Assembly (NCBI GenBank): GCA_024637035.1
Contig: JAGXFW010000004.1
Location: 1-64,000 of the forward strand
Reading direction: 5' to 3'
Source of the DNA: Actinomycetes bacterium
GTDB lineage: Bacteria; Actinomycetota; Thermoleophilia; RBG-16-64-13
Length of the DNA stretch: 64,000 bases
Shown here: one piece after another, positions 55,417-64,000 of the stretch
Layout: each line of letters opens with the position of its first letter
How positions within the stretch are numbered: the first letter of the stretch is position 1
The notes under the pieces: generated by a model
Database searches by the model: none
Told to the model about the DNA's origin: nothing
What the model saw: the letters and a program-made list of their open reading frames with translations, nothing else
Position numbers and translations under genes: made by a program

Positions 55417-56616
55417 GTGGTCATGGATCCGCGCAAGAACCCGTTTGCACCGGGCGCAGGCACGAAACCTCCGGCTCTCGTCGGTCGCGATGATCAGATC
55501 GAGTCGTTCGACGTGCTGCTCGAGCGTCTAGAGAACGGCTACGCTGAGCAGTCGATGATCATTACCGGTCTTAGGGGTGTCGGCAAGACCGTGCTGCTCG
55601 ACGTCTTCAGGGAGAAGGCCGAAGCGCGGGAGTGGGCCACCGTTGAGTGGGAGGTGGAGAAGAACTCCCCATTTGGTTCGAAGATGGCGTCTCAGGTCCG
55701 ACGTGCGCTCCTCCAACTCGCGCCAAAGGCTCGGTGGACGAATCGTTTGGCCAAGGCGGCCTCGATTCTCAAGTCATTCACCGTCACGTTCAATCCGGAT
55801 GGCGCGATGACGGCCGGCCTCGATATTGACGCGCTCGTAGGTGTGGGAGACAGCGGTACGCTCTCCGAGGATCTGTCGGACTTGTTCGTCGCGACCGGTG
55901 AGGCTGCTCAGGAGCAGCGGACGGGTGTCATCTTCCTCGTGGATGAGATCCAGTACCTGCGGCCCGGCGAGCTCGAAGCTCTGATCACGGCTCTCCACAA
56001 GTGTGCCCGGAGGTCTCTGCCGATCACCCTCGTGGGGGCTGGTTTGCCTCAGATTCCTCGCCTTGCCGGAGAGGCAAAGTCGTATAGCGAGAGACTCTTT
56101 CGCTTCCCCGCTATCGGGGAGCTAGACCCCAAGACAGATGCTCGAGATGCTCTCGTGCTGCCCGCTCGCAATCTCGGAATCGAGTTCGAGGGCAACGCTA
56201 TCGACTTCATCGTGGACTACACGCGAGGTTACCCATACTTCCTGCAGGAGTACGGCAAGATCGTGTGGGACGAGTCACCGGGGTCGCCTATCTCCCATGC
56301 CGACGCCACGTCCGTCCTTCCCCTTGTGGAGGCGAAACTCGACGAGAGTTTCTTCCGCGTTCGGGCCGAGCGGACTACCGAGCTGGAGCTTCGGTACCTC
56401 TACGCGATGGCCGAACTTGGTCCTCACGCCCATCGGGCAAGCGAGGTCGCCCGCAGGATCGACCGAACGACGGAGCAAGCGGGGCCCGTGCGCTCGAGGT
56501 TGATCGACAAGGGCCTTCTCTACACCCCCGGCCATGGGTATGCGGCGTTCACCGTTCCCCAGTTCGACAGATACATGCTCCGGCGTCACTCGGATCTTGC
56601 GGAAGTGCAGGAGTAG
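55417..56616 (+). CDS. AAA-family ATPase (Orc/archaeal-ATPase-like)
   Basis: MIITGLRGVGKTVLLDVFRE (Walker A), GVIFLVDEIQYLRPGELEALITAL (Walker B), C-terminal winged helix. Confidence 0.88.
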   Translation: MVMDPRKNPFAPGAGTKPPALVGRDDQIESFDVLLERLENGYAEQSMIITGLRGVGKTVLLDVFREKAEAREWATVEWEVEKNSPFGSKMASQVRRALLQLAPKARWTNRLAKAASILKSFTVTFNPDGAMTAGLDIDALVGVGDSGTLSEDLSDLFVATGEAAQEQRTGVIFLVDEIQYLRPGELEALITALHKCARRSLPITLVGAGLPQIPRLAGEAKSYSERLFRFPAIGELDPKTDARDALVLPARNLGIEFEGNAIDFIVDYTRGYPYFLQEYGKIVWDESPGSPISHADATSVLPLVEAKLDESFFRVRAERTTELELRYLYAMAELGPHAHRASEVARRIDRTTEQAGPVRSRLIDKGLLYTPGHGYAAFTVPQFDRYMLRRHSDLAEVQE

Positions 56617-56621
56617 GTAAC

Positions 56622-57293
56622 GTGGTCGCCCCCGTGCCCCGCGAATCCTGGGCCGATCTCCTCGTGGAGGGGGTCATCGCGGGCTATGACCCGGGCGGCA
56701 ACGACAACCACGGGTTGGCGCTCCTGACGATTCGCGACGGGAAGGCGACGGCACTGGTGACCGAGACTCTCCGAACGGCCGAGGACGTCATCGCGCAACT
56801 CGCACGCGTGGATCGCCTGATCGGAATCGGCGTCGACACCCTCACCTGTTGGAGTACGGGCCCGAGCGGATGGCGCCCGGCGGACCGGTGGCTGCGTGAT
56901 CACTATCCGGAAGTAGAAAGCAGCGTGGTGTCCCCCAACAGCCTCTTCGGCTCCATGGGACTGAACGGGATGGCGGTCTTGGTCGTCACTCAACGGAGTC
57001 GCCCATCACTGCTGATCACCGAGACGCATCCGAAGGTCCTCTGTAGGCATCTGCTTGGCGAGAAGTATGACTATGTGAACAAGCGGACCGTCATGGATGA
57101 GGAGCTCACACGTGGGCTGGGCATTCCGGTCGATACCGCCAACGACCACGAATGGGATGCTGCTGTCTCGACGCTGGTCCTATTGAAGCGCCTGTCGGGT
57201 TGCTGGTCGCACGACTTGCATACCGAGCCTACGGAAGGCGCGGAGCGCATCGTGACGCCGTGCGGTCCGACGCACTACTTCTGGCCGGTGTAG
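56622..57293 (+). CDS. DUF429-like/RNase H-fold protein
   Basis: VIAGYDPGGNDNHGLALLTIRDGKATALV...RLIGIGVDTLTCWSTGPSGWRPADRWLRDHYPEVESSVVSPNSLFGSMGLNGMAVL...ETHPKVLCRHLLG; GTG start 5 nt after the ATPase stop. Confidence 0.7.
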   Translation: MVAPVPRESWADLLVEGVIAGYDPGGNDNHGLALLTIRDGKATALVTETLRTAEDVIAQLARVDRLIGIGVDTLTCWSTGPSGWRPADRWLRDHYPEVESSVVSPNSLFGSMGLNGMAVLVVTQRSRPSLLITETHPKVLCRHLLGEKYDYVNKRTVMDEELTRGLGIPVDTANDHEWDAAVSTLVLLKRLSGCWSHDLHTEPTEGAERIVTPCGPTHYFWPV

Positions 57294-57350
57294 CTGGCGA
57301 GGCCGTCTCGGGCTCGACGACTTCCTCGTCTACCGAGGCCAAACACCGTT

Positions 57351-58298
57351 CTACTGCTCCAGGCAGTCACGAAGCCGGCGTCTGAGGAGCCACGTGTAGC
57401 ATGCCTTTTCGTAATCCGCTTGCCTTGCAATAGGCTCAAGGAACTCCTCTGGTGTCAGCCTAATGAATCCATCGGACTTATGATCCTTACGGTATAATAT
57501 CCCTCCTTTGTCGACGTATGTGCCTAATCTAATCTTCCAAACACGGCGTATTGACTGATATAGACCGCCACCGCCACGCATCTTTATAATCTTTGGTGGT
57601 CGCATCGCTCGACTTGTTTGCACGAACTCAGCGAGTATTTGAGGAAATACCTCCTCTATGAACTTATCGTACTCTCTGCGTGTGATCTCCCTTCGCTCTG
57701 CAATGCCTTGTTGGTCGCGTCTTCCATTGTTTTCCGGGTACTCCAGAAACAGGCGCAGCTGGTGGGCGTGCCAGGCTATTTCGCCATCTCTATCGATGTC
57801 CAGTTGTGGTTCGATTCTTCCTGGTCGTACGGGTGGTGTATATGGAAACATATTCAAGATAGAAGTCTCGCAGGCAAGAAGCCCCTGTTCATAGTATAGT
57901 CGACCGGTTTCGTCAATGTAGTAGTAGGTATCGTCTTCGTGGTGGAAGCCTGGAATATACTTAATCTTCCAAACATTGACTCTGGTGTGTTGTCCGTCGA
58001 TCTCCAGCGCCAGTGATTCTGGCGGTATGGTTTCGCGTGCCTTCCGGAGGAACTCGCTCAAGACCGCCGACAGATCATCGATCACGAACTCCTGCCAGAT
58101 GCCCAGGTTCCGCTCGTGCGCTTTCCTCTCCGCCCGGGAGGGTTCTCTGGCCTGCCTTCCGGGCCAGCGAATGGCGGGTGCATCCTCGTATGCTGCGAAC
58201 TCCGGCTCGCGCGCTCTCTTCTCCGCCCGGGAGGGTCCGACAACCTTGCTCGTGGCCCAGCGAGCGACGTGCTCATGGAAGTCGTGGAAGCGCCCCAT
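57351..58298 (-). CDS. Hypothetical protein with internal duplication; low-GC 3' two thirds
   Basis: Single ORF; two VWKI...Y...G-LYY/LYRK modules; many AT-rich codons at 57400-58000. Confidence 0.6.
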   Translation of the reverse strand: MGRFHDFHEHVARWATSKVVGPSRAEKRAREPEFAAYEDAPAIRWPGRQAREPSRAERKAHERNLGIWQEFVIDDLSAVLSEFLRKARETIPPESLALEIDGQHTRVNVWKIKYIPGFHHEDDTYYYIDETGRLYYEQGLLACETSILNMFPYTPPVRPGRIEPQLDIDRDGEIAWHAHQLRLFLEYPENNGRRDQQGIAERREITRREYDKFIEEVFPQILAEFVQTSRAMRPPKIIKMRGGGGLYQSIRRVWKIRLGTYVDKGGILYRKDHKSDGFIRLTPEEFLEPIARQADYEKACYTWLLRRRLRDCLEQ

Positions 58299-58483
58299 CG
58301 TGCCTCCTCACTCCAGCCATCGATCGAGACGGGAACCACCGATCAGTCGACGCGTAGCGCCCGGCAGGCTCACTGTAGCAGTCGGTCTATTGGGCGACCA
58401 GCCGGCTGCGGGGACCCGGCGAATGCCGTGTCTGTGTCGGTCCGCTCATTCAGCTCCGGGGACCCCTGGACCTTTCCGCCGAC

Positions 58484-60361
58484 CTACCCTATGTCGAACT
58501 CCACAAACCGGTCGAACAGCGTCGTCCGCCGCACTTGGTAGTATCTGTAGGGCGCGCTGCGGAATCGACTCTGGTCGTCGGGAGGATCCGGGTGGGCCCG
58601 GCGCTCCAGGAGCCCGAAGGCCACCAGCGGTTCGATGAGGCGGAATTCGAAGCGCCACAGGGATTCGTCGAAGGTGCTCTCCTCCGCTATCGGGTCGCGC
58701 GCCTCGTCGAGGAGCACGCGGTCGCGAAGCTCCTTCGGCGAGAGCCAGTCCCCGGCCTCGCGGCTCATCATGAAGAGCGTGTAGGGGAGGGTGGCCTGGA
58801 GGAGGAAGTCCTCGTCCATCCGGTCGAGGAACGAAAGGTCGAAAGGCCCGAAGCAGGTACGGAAGAGCAGCGCCTGCAACTCCCCCGCGGCGTCGTCGGA
58901 CAAGAGGCGGGATCCTTCGTCGGTCACGGCGAAGGCGCGGGGTTTCTGCTCGACCAGGCCGGCGAGGGTGAGCACCGACCGCAGCGTGTGGAGGGAGGTG
59001 AAGTCGTCCTCCCGCTTGGGTCGCCCATACGTGAACCAGTGTCGCTCGACCTCCGAGAGGTGCATCTCCGTGACCATGTAGGCGACGAACGCCGTGTTGA
59101 GGTTGCCTTTGGCGGTAGCCCGTAGGTCTTCAGACGCCGCTTTCGCCAGGAAGAGCCGGGCGTTGAAGAGAAAGGCGGATTCGGTGAGTTCCGGGAGGGT
59201 GAGGTCGTCGCGCAGGACGACGGCGCAGCCGGGCGTGCCCACCGGATGTTGGATCAGGCGCAGCAGGCTGTCGCCTTCGAGGCCGGAGGGGTCGTCGGAG
59301 GGCTGTCTCCCACGGACGCCGGCGTGGTCGGCGCGTCCGGCGGCCTCGCGCAGCGGCTCGATCTCGTCCTCCAGCCACCACATGGCGGAGATGTCCCGGA
59401 TCCACGCCCTTCCGAGGTGGTCGGCGGCGTGTTGCGCGTCGATGGCGAGGCGGTCATCCGGCCCAGGTTCCTCGTCATCCTCGCCGAGGAGGAACTCGGG
59501 CACCAGGGGGTTATCGCGGAAGGCCTTGCGCAGCTTGGCGCGCGCCGCCGCCGGGCCCTTCTCCTTGAACGTGAGAAGGGCGTCGCCCCAGAGCCACACG
59601 GAGGTCGTCTCGCGGAACCCGCCCAGTAGTTCCCGGGCCAGGACCCGGTCGTCGATGTCCAGCAACCAGCCGAGGAGGTGGTAGCGCACGCCTTGGGTGT
59701 CCTCTTCGGTCAGCGTCAGGATACGGCGCAGGTGACCCACCGCGGCCAGGCGTGCTCCCCGCGACCATTCCGCCAGGGCGAGGCCGAAGAGGGATCGCAG
59801 GAGGGGGCGCGCGGGCACGTGTCCCCAGAGGTGAGGCAGGTGTTCCTCGTAGCCGGTGCCGTCCAAAGCCCGCTCGGCCGCCACCAGCGCCTTGCGGAAG
59901 AGGTCGAGTTCCTCGTCGCGACCGCGGGCCGTCTCGGTGGCGAGGAGGATGTACGCGTCGGCGCAGTCCGTGCTGATGGCGAGGGCCTTCCGGGCCAGCG
60001 CCACGGTCTCTTTGCCGTCGGTATCCATGGCTCGGTAGATGAGCTGCTGGGCGCGGGCGAGGGGGGTCGCCGGGAATGCGGAGGGAAGCGGACCCGCGGT
60101 AGTCACCTCCCGTATGAAGGCGTTCGCGTCGTCGATGTCCTTGAACTCCCGGCCGTGGATGAGGGCCGAGACATCGGCCATGATCGCCTCAGTCGGACTG
60201 GGGAAGAGCGGGTCGGGGCCGACGATGGTGGGCAGCCCGTCCATCTCGAGCCGCGGGGCGCCCCATGCGACCTTACCGCTCCCGCCGGTGCTCGAAGGTC
60301 CCCGGCCACTCTGTCCCTGACCTTGGGTTCGGGATCGTTTGTCGCGCTTCTTGCGGGCCAT
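58484..60361 (-). CDS. TPR/ST7-like repeat protein
   Basis: RAQQLIYRAMDTDGKETVALARKALAISTDCADAYILLATETARGRDEELDLFRKALVAAERAL...HLWGHVPARPLLRSLFGLA. Confidence 0.75.
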   Translation of the reverse strand: MARKKRDKRSRTQGQGQSGRGPSSTGGSGKVAWGAPRLEMDGLPTIVGPDPLFPSPTEAIMADVSALIHGREFKDIDDANAFIREVTTAGPLPSAFPATPLARAQQLIYRAMDTDGKETVALARKALAISTDCADAYILLATETARGRDEELDLFRKALVAAERALDGTGYEEHLPHLWGHVPARPLLRSLFGLALAEWSRGARLAAVGHLRRILTLTEEDTQGVRYHLLGWLLDIDDRVLARELLGGFRETTSVWLWGDALLTFKEKGPAAARAKLRKAFRDNPLVPEFLLGEDDEEPGPDDRLAIDAQHAADHLGRAWIRDISAMWWLEDEIEPLREAAGRADHAGVRGRQPSDDPSGLEGDSLLRLIQHPVGTPGCAVVLRDDLTLPELTESAFLFNARLFLAKAASEDLRATAKGNLNTAFVAYMVTEMHLSEVERHWFTYGRPKREDDFTSLHTLRSVLTLAGLVEQKPRAFAVTDEGSRLLSDDAAGELQALLFRTCFGPFDLSFLDRMDEDFLLQATLPYTLFMMSREAGDWLSPKELRDRVLLDEARDPIAEESTFDESLWRFEFRLIEPLVAFGLLERRAHPDPPDDQSRFRSAPYRYYQVRRTTLFDRFVEFDIG

Positions 60362-60516
60362 GCGTCCTCCATCCGCCGGGCTGTGAAGTGGAGGATAGCG
60401 CAGAGAGAGCCGACACTTCTATCACCGCCGCAGACTCCGAACGGCGCCACTGTCGTTCGCGGTGAATCGTGCCGCGATCGCACCCTGGGTCCCGCTTGCC
60501 TAACTTGCCTCTAAGG

Positions 60517-60593
60517 TCTATCCACGATAGATTACGAGATATGATTCAGCAATCGTCCTTGCCGAGCACGCCGTCCAACGCTATTCAGGATAG
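60517..60593. promoter_or_regulatory. Paired operator-like inverted repeats upstream of abiE
   Basis: TCTATCCACGATAGA (60517-60531) and CTATTCAGGATAG (60581-60593) before the AbiEi-like start. Confidence 0.6.
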
Positions 60594-60605
60594 AGTTCGA
60601 GCATC

Positions 60606-61421
60606 ATGAACGCAACATCCACACGTTCGGAGCCGCTGACGCGGGAGTACCTAGAGCGTACCGCGGTCTTCACCACCGCCGAGTTCCGTGGTGCGTTGGC
60701 TCCAGGGACCAAGGTCTCCACCGTCAACAACCGCCTCCTCCAGGCGTACCGCCGAGGCTATGTAGAGCGGGTCACCAGGGGGGTGTACGTCTCCCGACTC
60801 GGGGTGTTCCGGGAGCAGGTTCCTGACCCCTTGGTGGTAGCCTCGAAACTGGCTGCGGATGCTGTCATCGCGTATCACTCGGCTCTGGAAGCACACGGGG
60901 TCGCGCACTCGCCGTTCTCGCGGGTGACGTACTTGACGTCGGGCACACCCGCCCGAGTCGCGTACCGTGGGCACGAGTTCGTCGGCCTCAGGCCGCCGCC
61001 GCGGCAGCTGCGGGAAGGTACCTGGCGGACGTCGGTGGAACAGACACGCCGCAGCCGGGAACTCCTCTGGGCGACCTCGCGGGAGCGGACCCTCGTCGAC
61101 TGCCTCGACCGGCCGCAATGGTCCGGCGGTCCCGAGGAACTGTTCCGAAGCCTGGGGGGCTTCCCGACTCTGAGTATCGAGGCGGTAGTCCAGTACCTGA
61201 ACATACTGCGGTCGCCGGCGGTGACGGCCCGGGTGGCCTGGGTCTTGTTAGCGCGCCCGGACCTCTGGCTTCTCACGGAGTCCGATCGGGGGATCTTCCG
61301 CGGCATGTTGGGCAGGGGGCCATACTTCTTCGGTCCTCGCAAGGCAGCCACGCGCTTCGTTCCCGAGTGGTCGCTGTACGTTCCTCCACACCTCGATCCG
61401 GCGGAGTTTCTGGCAGCATGA
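60606..61421 (+). CDS. AbiEi-like type IV TA antitoxin/regulator
   Basis: AVFTTAEFRGALAPGTKVSTVNNRLLQAYRRGYVERVTRGVYVSRLGVF...DAVIAYHSALEAHGVAHSPFSRVTYLT. Confidence 0.88.
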   Translation: MNATSTRSEPLTREYLERTAVFTTAEFRGALAPGTKVSTVNNRLLQAYRRGYVERVTRGVYVSRLGVFREQVPDPLVVASKLAADAVIAYHSALEAHGVAHSPFSRVTYLTSGTPARVAYRGHEFVGLRPPPRQLREGTWRTSVEQTRRSRELLWATSRERTLVDCLDRPQWSGGPEELFRSLGGFPTLSIEAVVQYLNILRSPAVTARVAWVLLARPDLWLLTESDRGIFRGMLGRGPYFFGPRKAATRFVPEWSLYVPPHLDPAEFLAA

Positions 61422-62356
61422 GCCGGCCTATTCTCAGCTCGCTGACCGACTTTGCCCCTCAAACCAGAGACAAGGTCGAACGTCTCCTGGAGTTGCTGGC
61501 CGAGATTGGAGAGCATCGCTACCTGGGATCTCGCCTGGTGCTGCACGGGGGCACGGCCCTCAACGTGTTCCACCTCGGGTTGCCGCGCCTCTCCGTCGAC
61601 ATCGATCTCCTATATGTGGGCAGCACGAGCGTCGAAACCATGCTCGCCGAGCGCGATCGCGTGCGCGCGGAATTGGATTCCCTTGTGCGCCGCATGAAGT
61701 ATCGGCCGAGTGATCCCGTGGACGAGCATGCGGGGGTTACGTACAAGCTGGCGTACGTCGGCGACTACGGTCGGGATACGATCAAGGTCGACCTCAACTT
61801 CCTCAATCGCTCACCAGTCCTCGCGGATGAGATGAGGCCTTGTCCGCATTGCGTGCCGGATGTGTCCTTCAGGGTCGTTCCCTACCTGGAACTGGTGGCT
61901 GGGAAGCTCAAGGCTCTCCTCGAGCGCCGTCACGCCGCCATTCGCGACCTCTACGACCTGCATGGCGCGGCACTTCGCGGCATCGATGATCAGGAGCTCT
62001 TCCGTGGGCTGGCCGTGTACTACTGGTCGCTGGCCGACCCATTCCCATGCCCGCTCGAGGGTGCAGTTGTCGACCGTTTCTCGGGATTGGAACATGCGGT
62101 GGCGTCCGAGCTGTATCCGGTGCTGGCGGCGACAGATCGCCCCACGCTGTCCGAGATGCAGATATCGGTGGCGGGCTTCATCGAGACTCTCCTTCCGCTT
62201 GGGGATGGACCCGAGGAGTACCTGCGTCGCATGGCGGATTCGGGCGACTTCCTGCCGGAACTTCTGTTCGCCGGGTGGCCGGATGTGCTGGAAAGAGCGC
62301 GAAACAGCCCCGCTGCCGAATGGAAGGTTCTCAATCTGGGGCGACGGCCTCGCTGA
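61418..62356 (+). CDS. AbiEii-like nucleotidyltransferase toxin
   Basis: SRLVLHGGTALNVFHLGLPRLSVDIDLLYVG...YLELVAGKLKALLERRHAAIRDLYDLHGAAL; ATGA overlap with upstream gene. Confidence 0.92.
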   Translation: MSRPILSSLTDFAPQTRDKVERLLELLAEIGEHRYLGSRLVLHGGTALNVFHLGLPRLSVDIDLLYVGSTSVETMLAERDRVRAELDSLVRRMKYRPSDPVDEHAGVTYKLAYVGDYGRDTIKVDLNFLNRSPVLADEMRPCPHCVPDVSFRVVPYLELVAGKLKALLERRHAAIRDLYDLHGAALRGIDDQELFRGLAVYYWSLADPFPCPLEGAVVDRFSGLEHAVASELYPVLAATDRPTLSEMQISVAGFIETLLPLGDGPEEYLRRMADSGDFLPELLFAGWPDVLERARNSPAAEWKVLNLGRRPR

Positions 62357-62985
62357 GGCTCAGACTCCCACTCACAACCCGCACGCCCCCACCCTCGATG
62401 ACCGCGTAGCGATACCTCCCGGGGTCCCGCAACCCTGAACGCGGCTCCCGGTGGACCACTGGATCGACCATGTGCACGTGGCTGCCGAGACGCTCCGAGG
62501 GGGGCGAGTGACCCACCACCTGCTCGAAGCGCTCCGAGAGCCGGGTGCCCGGGCACTCGAAGCGGCGGAATCTCAGGGGACCGCAGCGGCCGAGGATGCC
62601 CTTCTCGTCCCAGAGTCCCGTGGCGAGTTCGTGCTCGATGGCCTCGCGGGCCTGGCGGTTGAGCAGGGCGGCGATTGCGGCGGGGTCGCCGCCGCACTCC
62701 TCGGTGAGGAGCGCGTCGTAGGCCGCGGTCACCCCCGCGTGCGAGACCACCACACCTTCCATGCTGGCCACGCCCTCCCACCGCCGGGCGGGGTCGTCAT
62801 CGAGGTAGAGGGCGCGCAGTCGGTCGCGGAACCCCCCGACCACGCCCTCCCACGGCTCACCCGAGTCAGGATCGTGCTCCAGCTCGGCCAGACGCTCGTC
62901 GAGCAACTGGTCCATCCAGGGTGGGAGCGCAAGCTCGGGGCTGTCCGGCGAGATGCTGTCCCAGAGATCCTCAGCTAGCTGGATG
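62331..62985 (-). pseudogene. Chimeric remnant: addiction-module antitoxin N-terminus fused to metallophosphoesterase C-terminus
   Basis: Frame reads LTDAERIQLAEDLWDSISPDSPELALPPWMDQLLDERLAELEHDPDSGEPWEGV then ...GVVVSHAGVTAAYD...LLNRQ...VVGHSPPSERLGSHVHMVDPVV; no start codon for the first part. Confidence 0.5.
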
Positions 62986-63046
62986 CGTTCCGCATCGGTG
63001 AGGGCTCGGCACGCGTTGCCGCATCAGGTACCGCCGCATACGAAGC

Positions 63047-63430
63047 CTACCCGCGCCTGCCGAGAGCTCGTTGCACAGCCTCGTCTACGGCTTCGTCGGT
63101 GACCCCAAGCAGACGCGCGTGCGCCACGAAGTCCGCTGCCTGCGATACAAGCAATCGCTGCTGTTCTTGCGGCGAGAGGGTGCGGGGAGTCTTGGCGACG
63201 GTCGTGCCGCCGCCTCGACGGCTTGCCACAAGGCCTCCCGATTCGAGCTCGGAATAGGCTCGCATGACGGTACCGGCCGCGATGCCAAGATCGGCTGCCA
63301 GTTGCCGCACGGTCGGCAGCCGAGTGCCGGGAGCCAAGGCCCCGGACATGATCGCAGTTGCGAGCTGCCGGTTCAGTTGCTCGTAGGGCGGGGTGGGGTC
63401 CTGACCGTCGACCCTCAGCGCGAGGGTCAT
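63047..63430 (-). CDS. GntR/YtrA-family transcriptional regulator
   Basis: PPYEQLNRQLATAIMSGALAPGTRLPTVRQLAADLGIAAGTVMRAYSELESGGLVASRRGGGTTVA. Confidence 0.93.
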   Translation of the reverse strand: MTLALRVDGQDPTPPYEQLNRQLATAIMSGALAPGTRLPTVRQLAADLGIAAGTVMRAYSELESGGLVASRRGGGTTVAKTPRTLSPQEQQRLLVSQAADFVAHARLLGVTDEAVDEAVQRALGRRG

Positions 63431-64000
63431 GACGGCTTCACCGTTCCGGAGCCGGGCACCAGGACGAGCACGGCGCACCATGACGCGAGTGCCAGCGCGC
63501 CCAGCGCCGCCGCGCCCAGCGCCGCCATGGCAAGCGCGTAGTTCAAGTACACCCCATACTCGGCCATCCCTTTGAGTGAGATCGCCGCGCCGACGGCCAC
63601 CCCGAGGAGGCTGATGCTCACCGCCAGGCCGACAGCGGCCATGATGCCCTCGGCGGTCTGCCTGCGCAGGGCGTCGTCGGCGGGGACGAGTCCAGGATCG
63701 GCACCGTTCCGCGGGCGCCGCGCCGTCAGCCAGAGCCCGATGGCGCCCAGAACCAGGACGATCGGCAGCCCGAGCGCAAGCATCGAAGTGTAGAAGGCGC
63801 CGGGGAAGGGGCCGCGCCTGCTCCCCACCGTGACGACTTCGTGGCCACCCGTTTCTGTCGCGATGATCTCGGTGCCTGTCACGGCGAACGCTCGGTAGAG
63901 CCCGAAATCGTCCGGGCTCGCTGCCAGAGTCGTCCAGGCTGCCGAGGCGGCAAGCACGGCCAAGAACAGCACGACGGCGACCGTGAGGCTACGGGGCAGG
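63427..64000 (-). CDS. Membrane protein co-transcribed with GntR regulator; 5' end outside window
   Basis: Frame open to window end; several TM segments; ATGA overlap with the regulator. Confidence 0.75.
   Translation of the reverse strand, partial: LPRSLTVAVVLFLAVLAASAAWTTLAASPDDFGLYRAFAVTGTEIIATETGGHEVVTVGSRRGPFPGAFYTSMLALGLPIVLVLGAIGLWLTARRPRNGADPGLVPADDALRRQTAEGIMAAVGLAVSISLLGVAVGAAISLKGMAEYGVYLNYALAMAALGAAALGALALASWCAVLVLVPGSGTVKPS

Noticed and set aside
1-64000. CRISPR arrays, prophage or transposase genes
   Set aside because: No regularly spaced repeat array and no integrase, transposase or phage structural ORF recognised in any frame supplied.

Overview
High-GC, actinobacterial-looking chromosomal window. 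It mixes housekeeping genes (CPBP protease, stomatin/NfeD pair, NlpC/P60 hydrolase, Asp23, IMPase, polyprenyl synthase, MFS pumps, sortase) with a TA-rich accessory region at about 47-63 kb. Main points: (1) Selenocysteine machinery is present: selA and selB overlap at 23.2-26.6 kb, and a tRNA-Sec (UCA anticodon, 8-bp acceptor stem, encoded CCA) lies at 51.1 kb. (2) A multi-TM gene at 0.5-1.6 kb (minus strand) is interrupted by an in-frame UGA. Reading through it adds 58 residues of clearly membrane-like sequence. Eleven nt after the UGA is a perfect hairpin CUCCCAG-GUC-CUGGGAG that closely resembles a bacterial SECIS, so this is a candidate selenoprotein truncated by standard ORF calling. (3) Two diverged copies of a structured leader (47.0 and 54.3 kb) carry AAGAG / P2 / CCGGCAACC / P3 / GGUGC with a covarying P2 pair. 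They look like S-box (SAM-I/SAM-IV clan) riboswitches upstream of uncharacterised genes. (4) A ketone-carboxylase-like operon (HyuA-gamma-HyuA-HyuB order, as in acetophenone carboxylase) is joined to a UROD-like protein, a PaaK-like CoA ligase and an SDR. The SDR is flanked by a 33-bp direct repeat. (5) There are about a dozen TA modules or remnants, several with recognisable operators. Everything here was read by eye; no database search was run.
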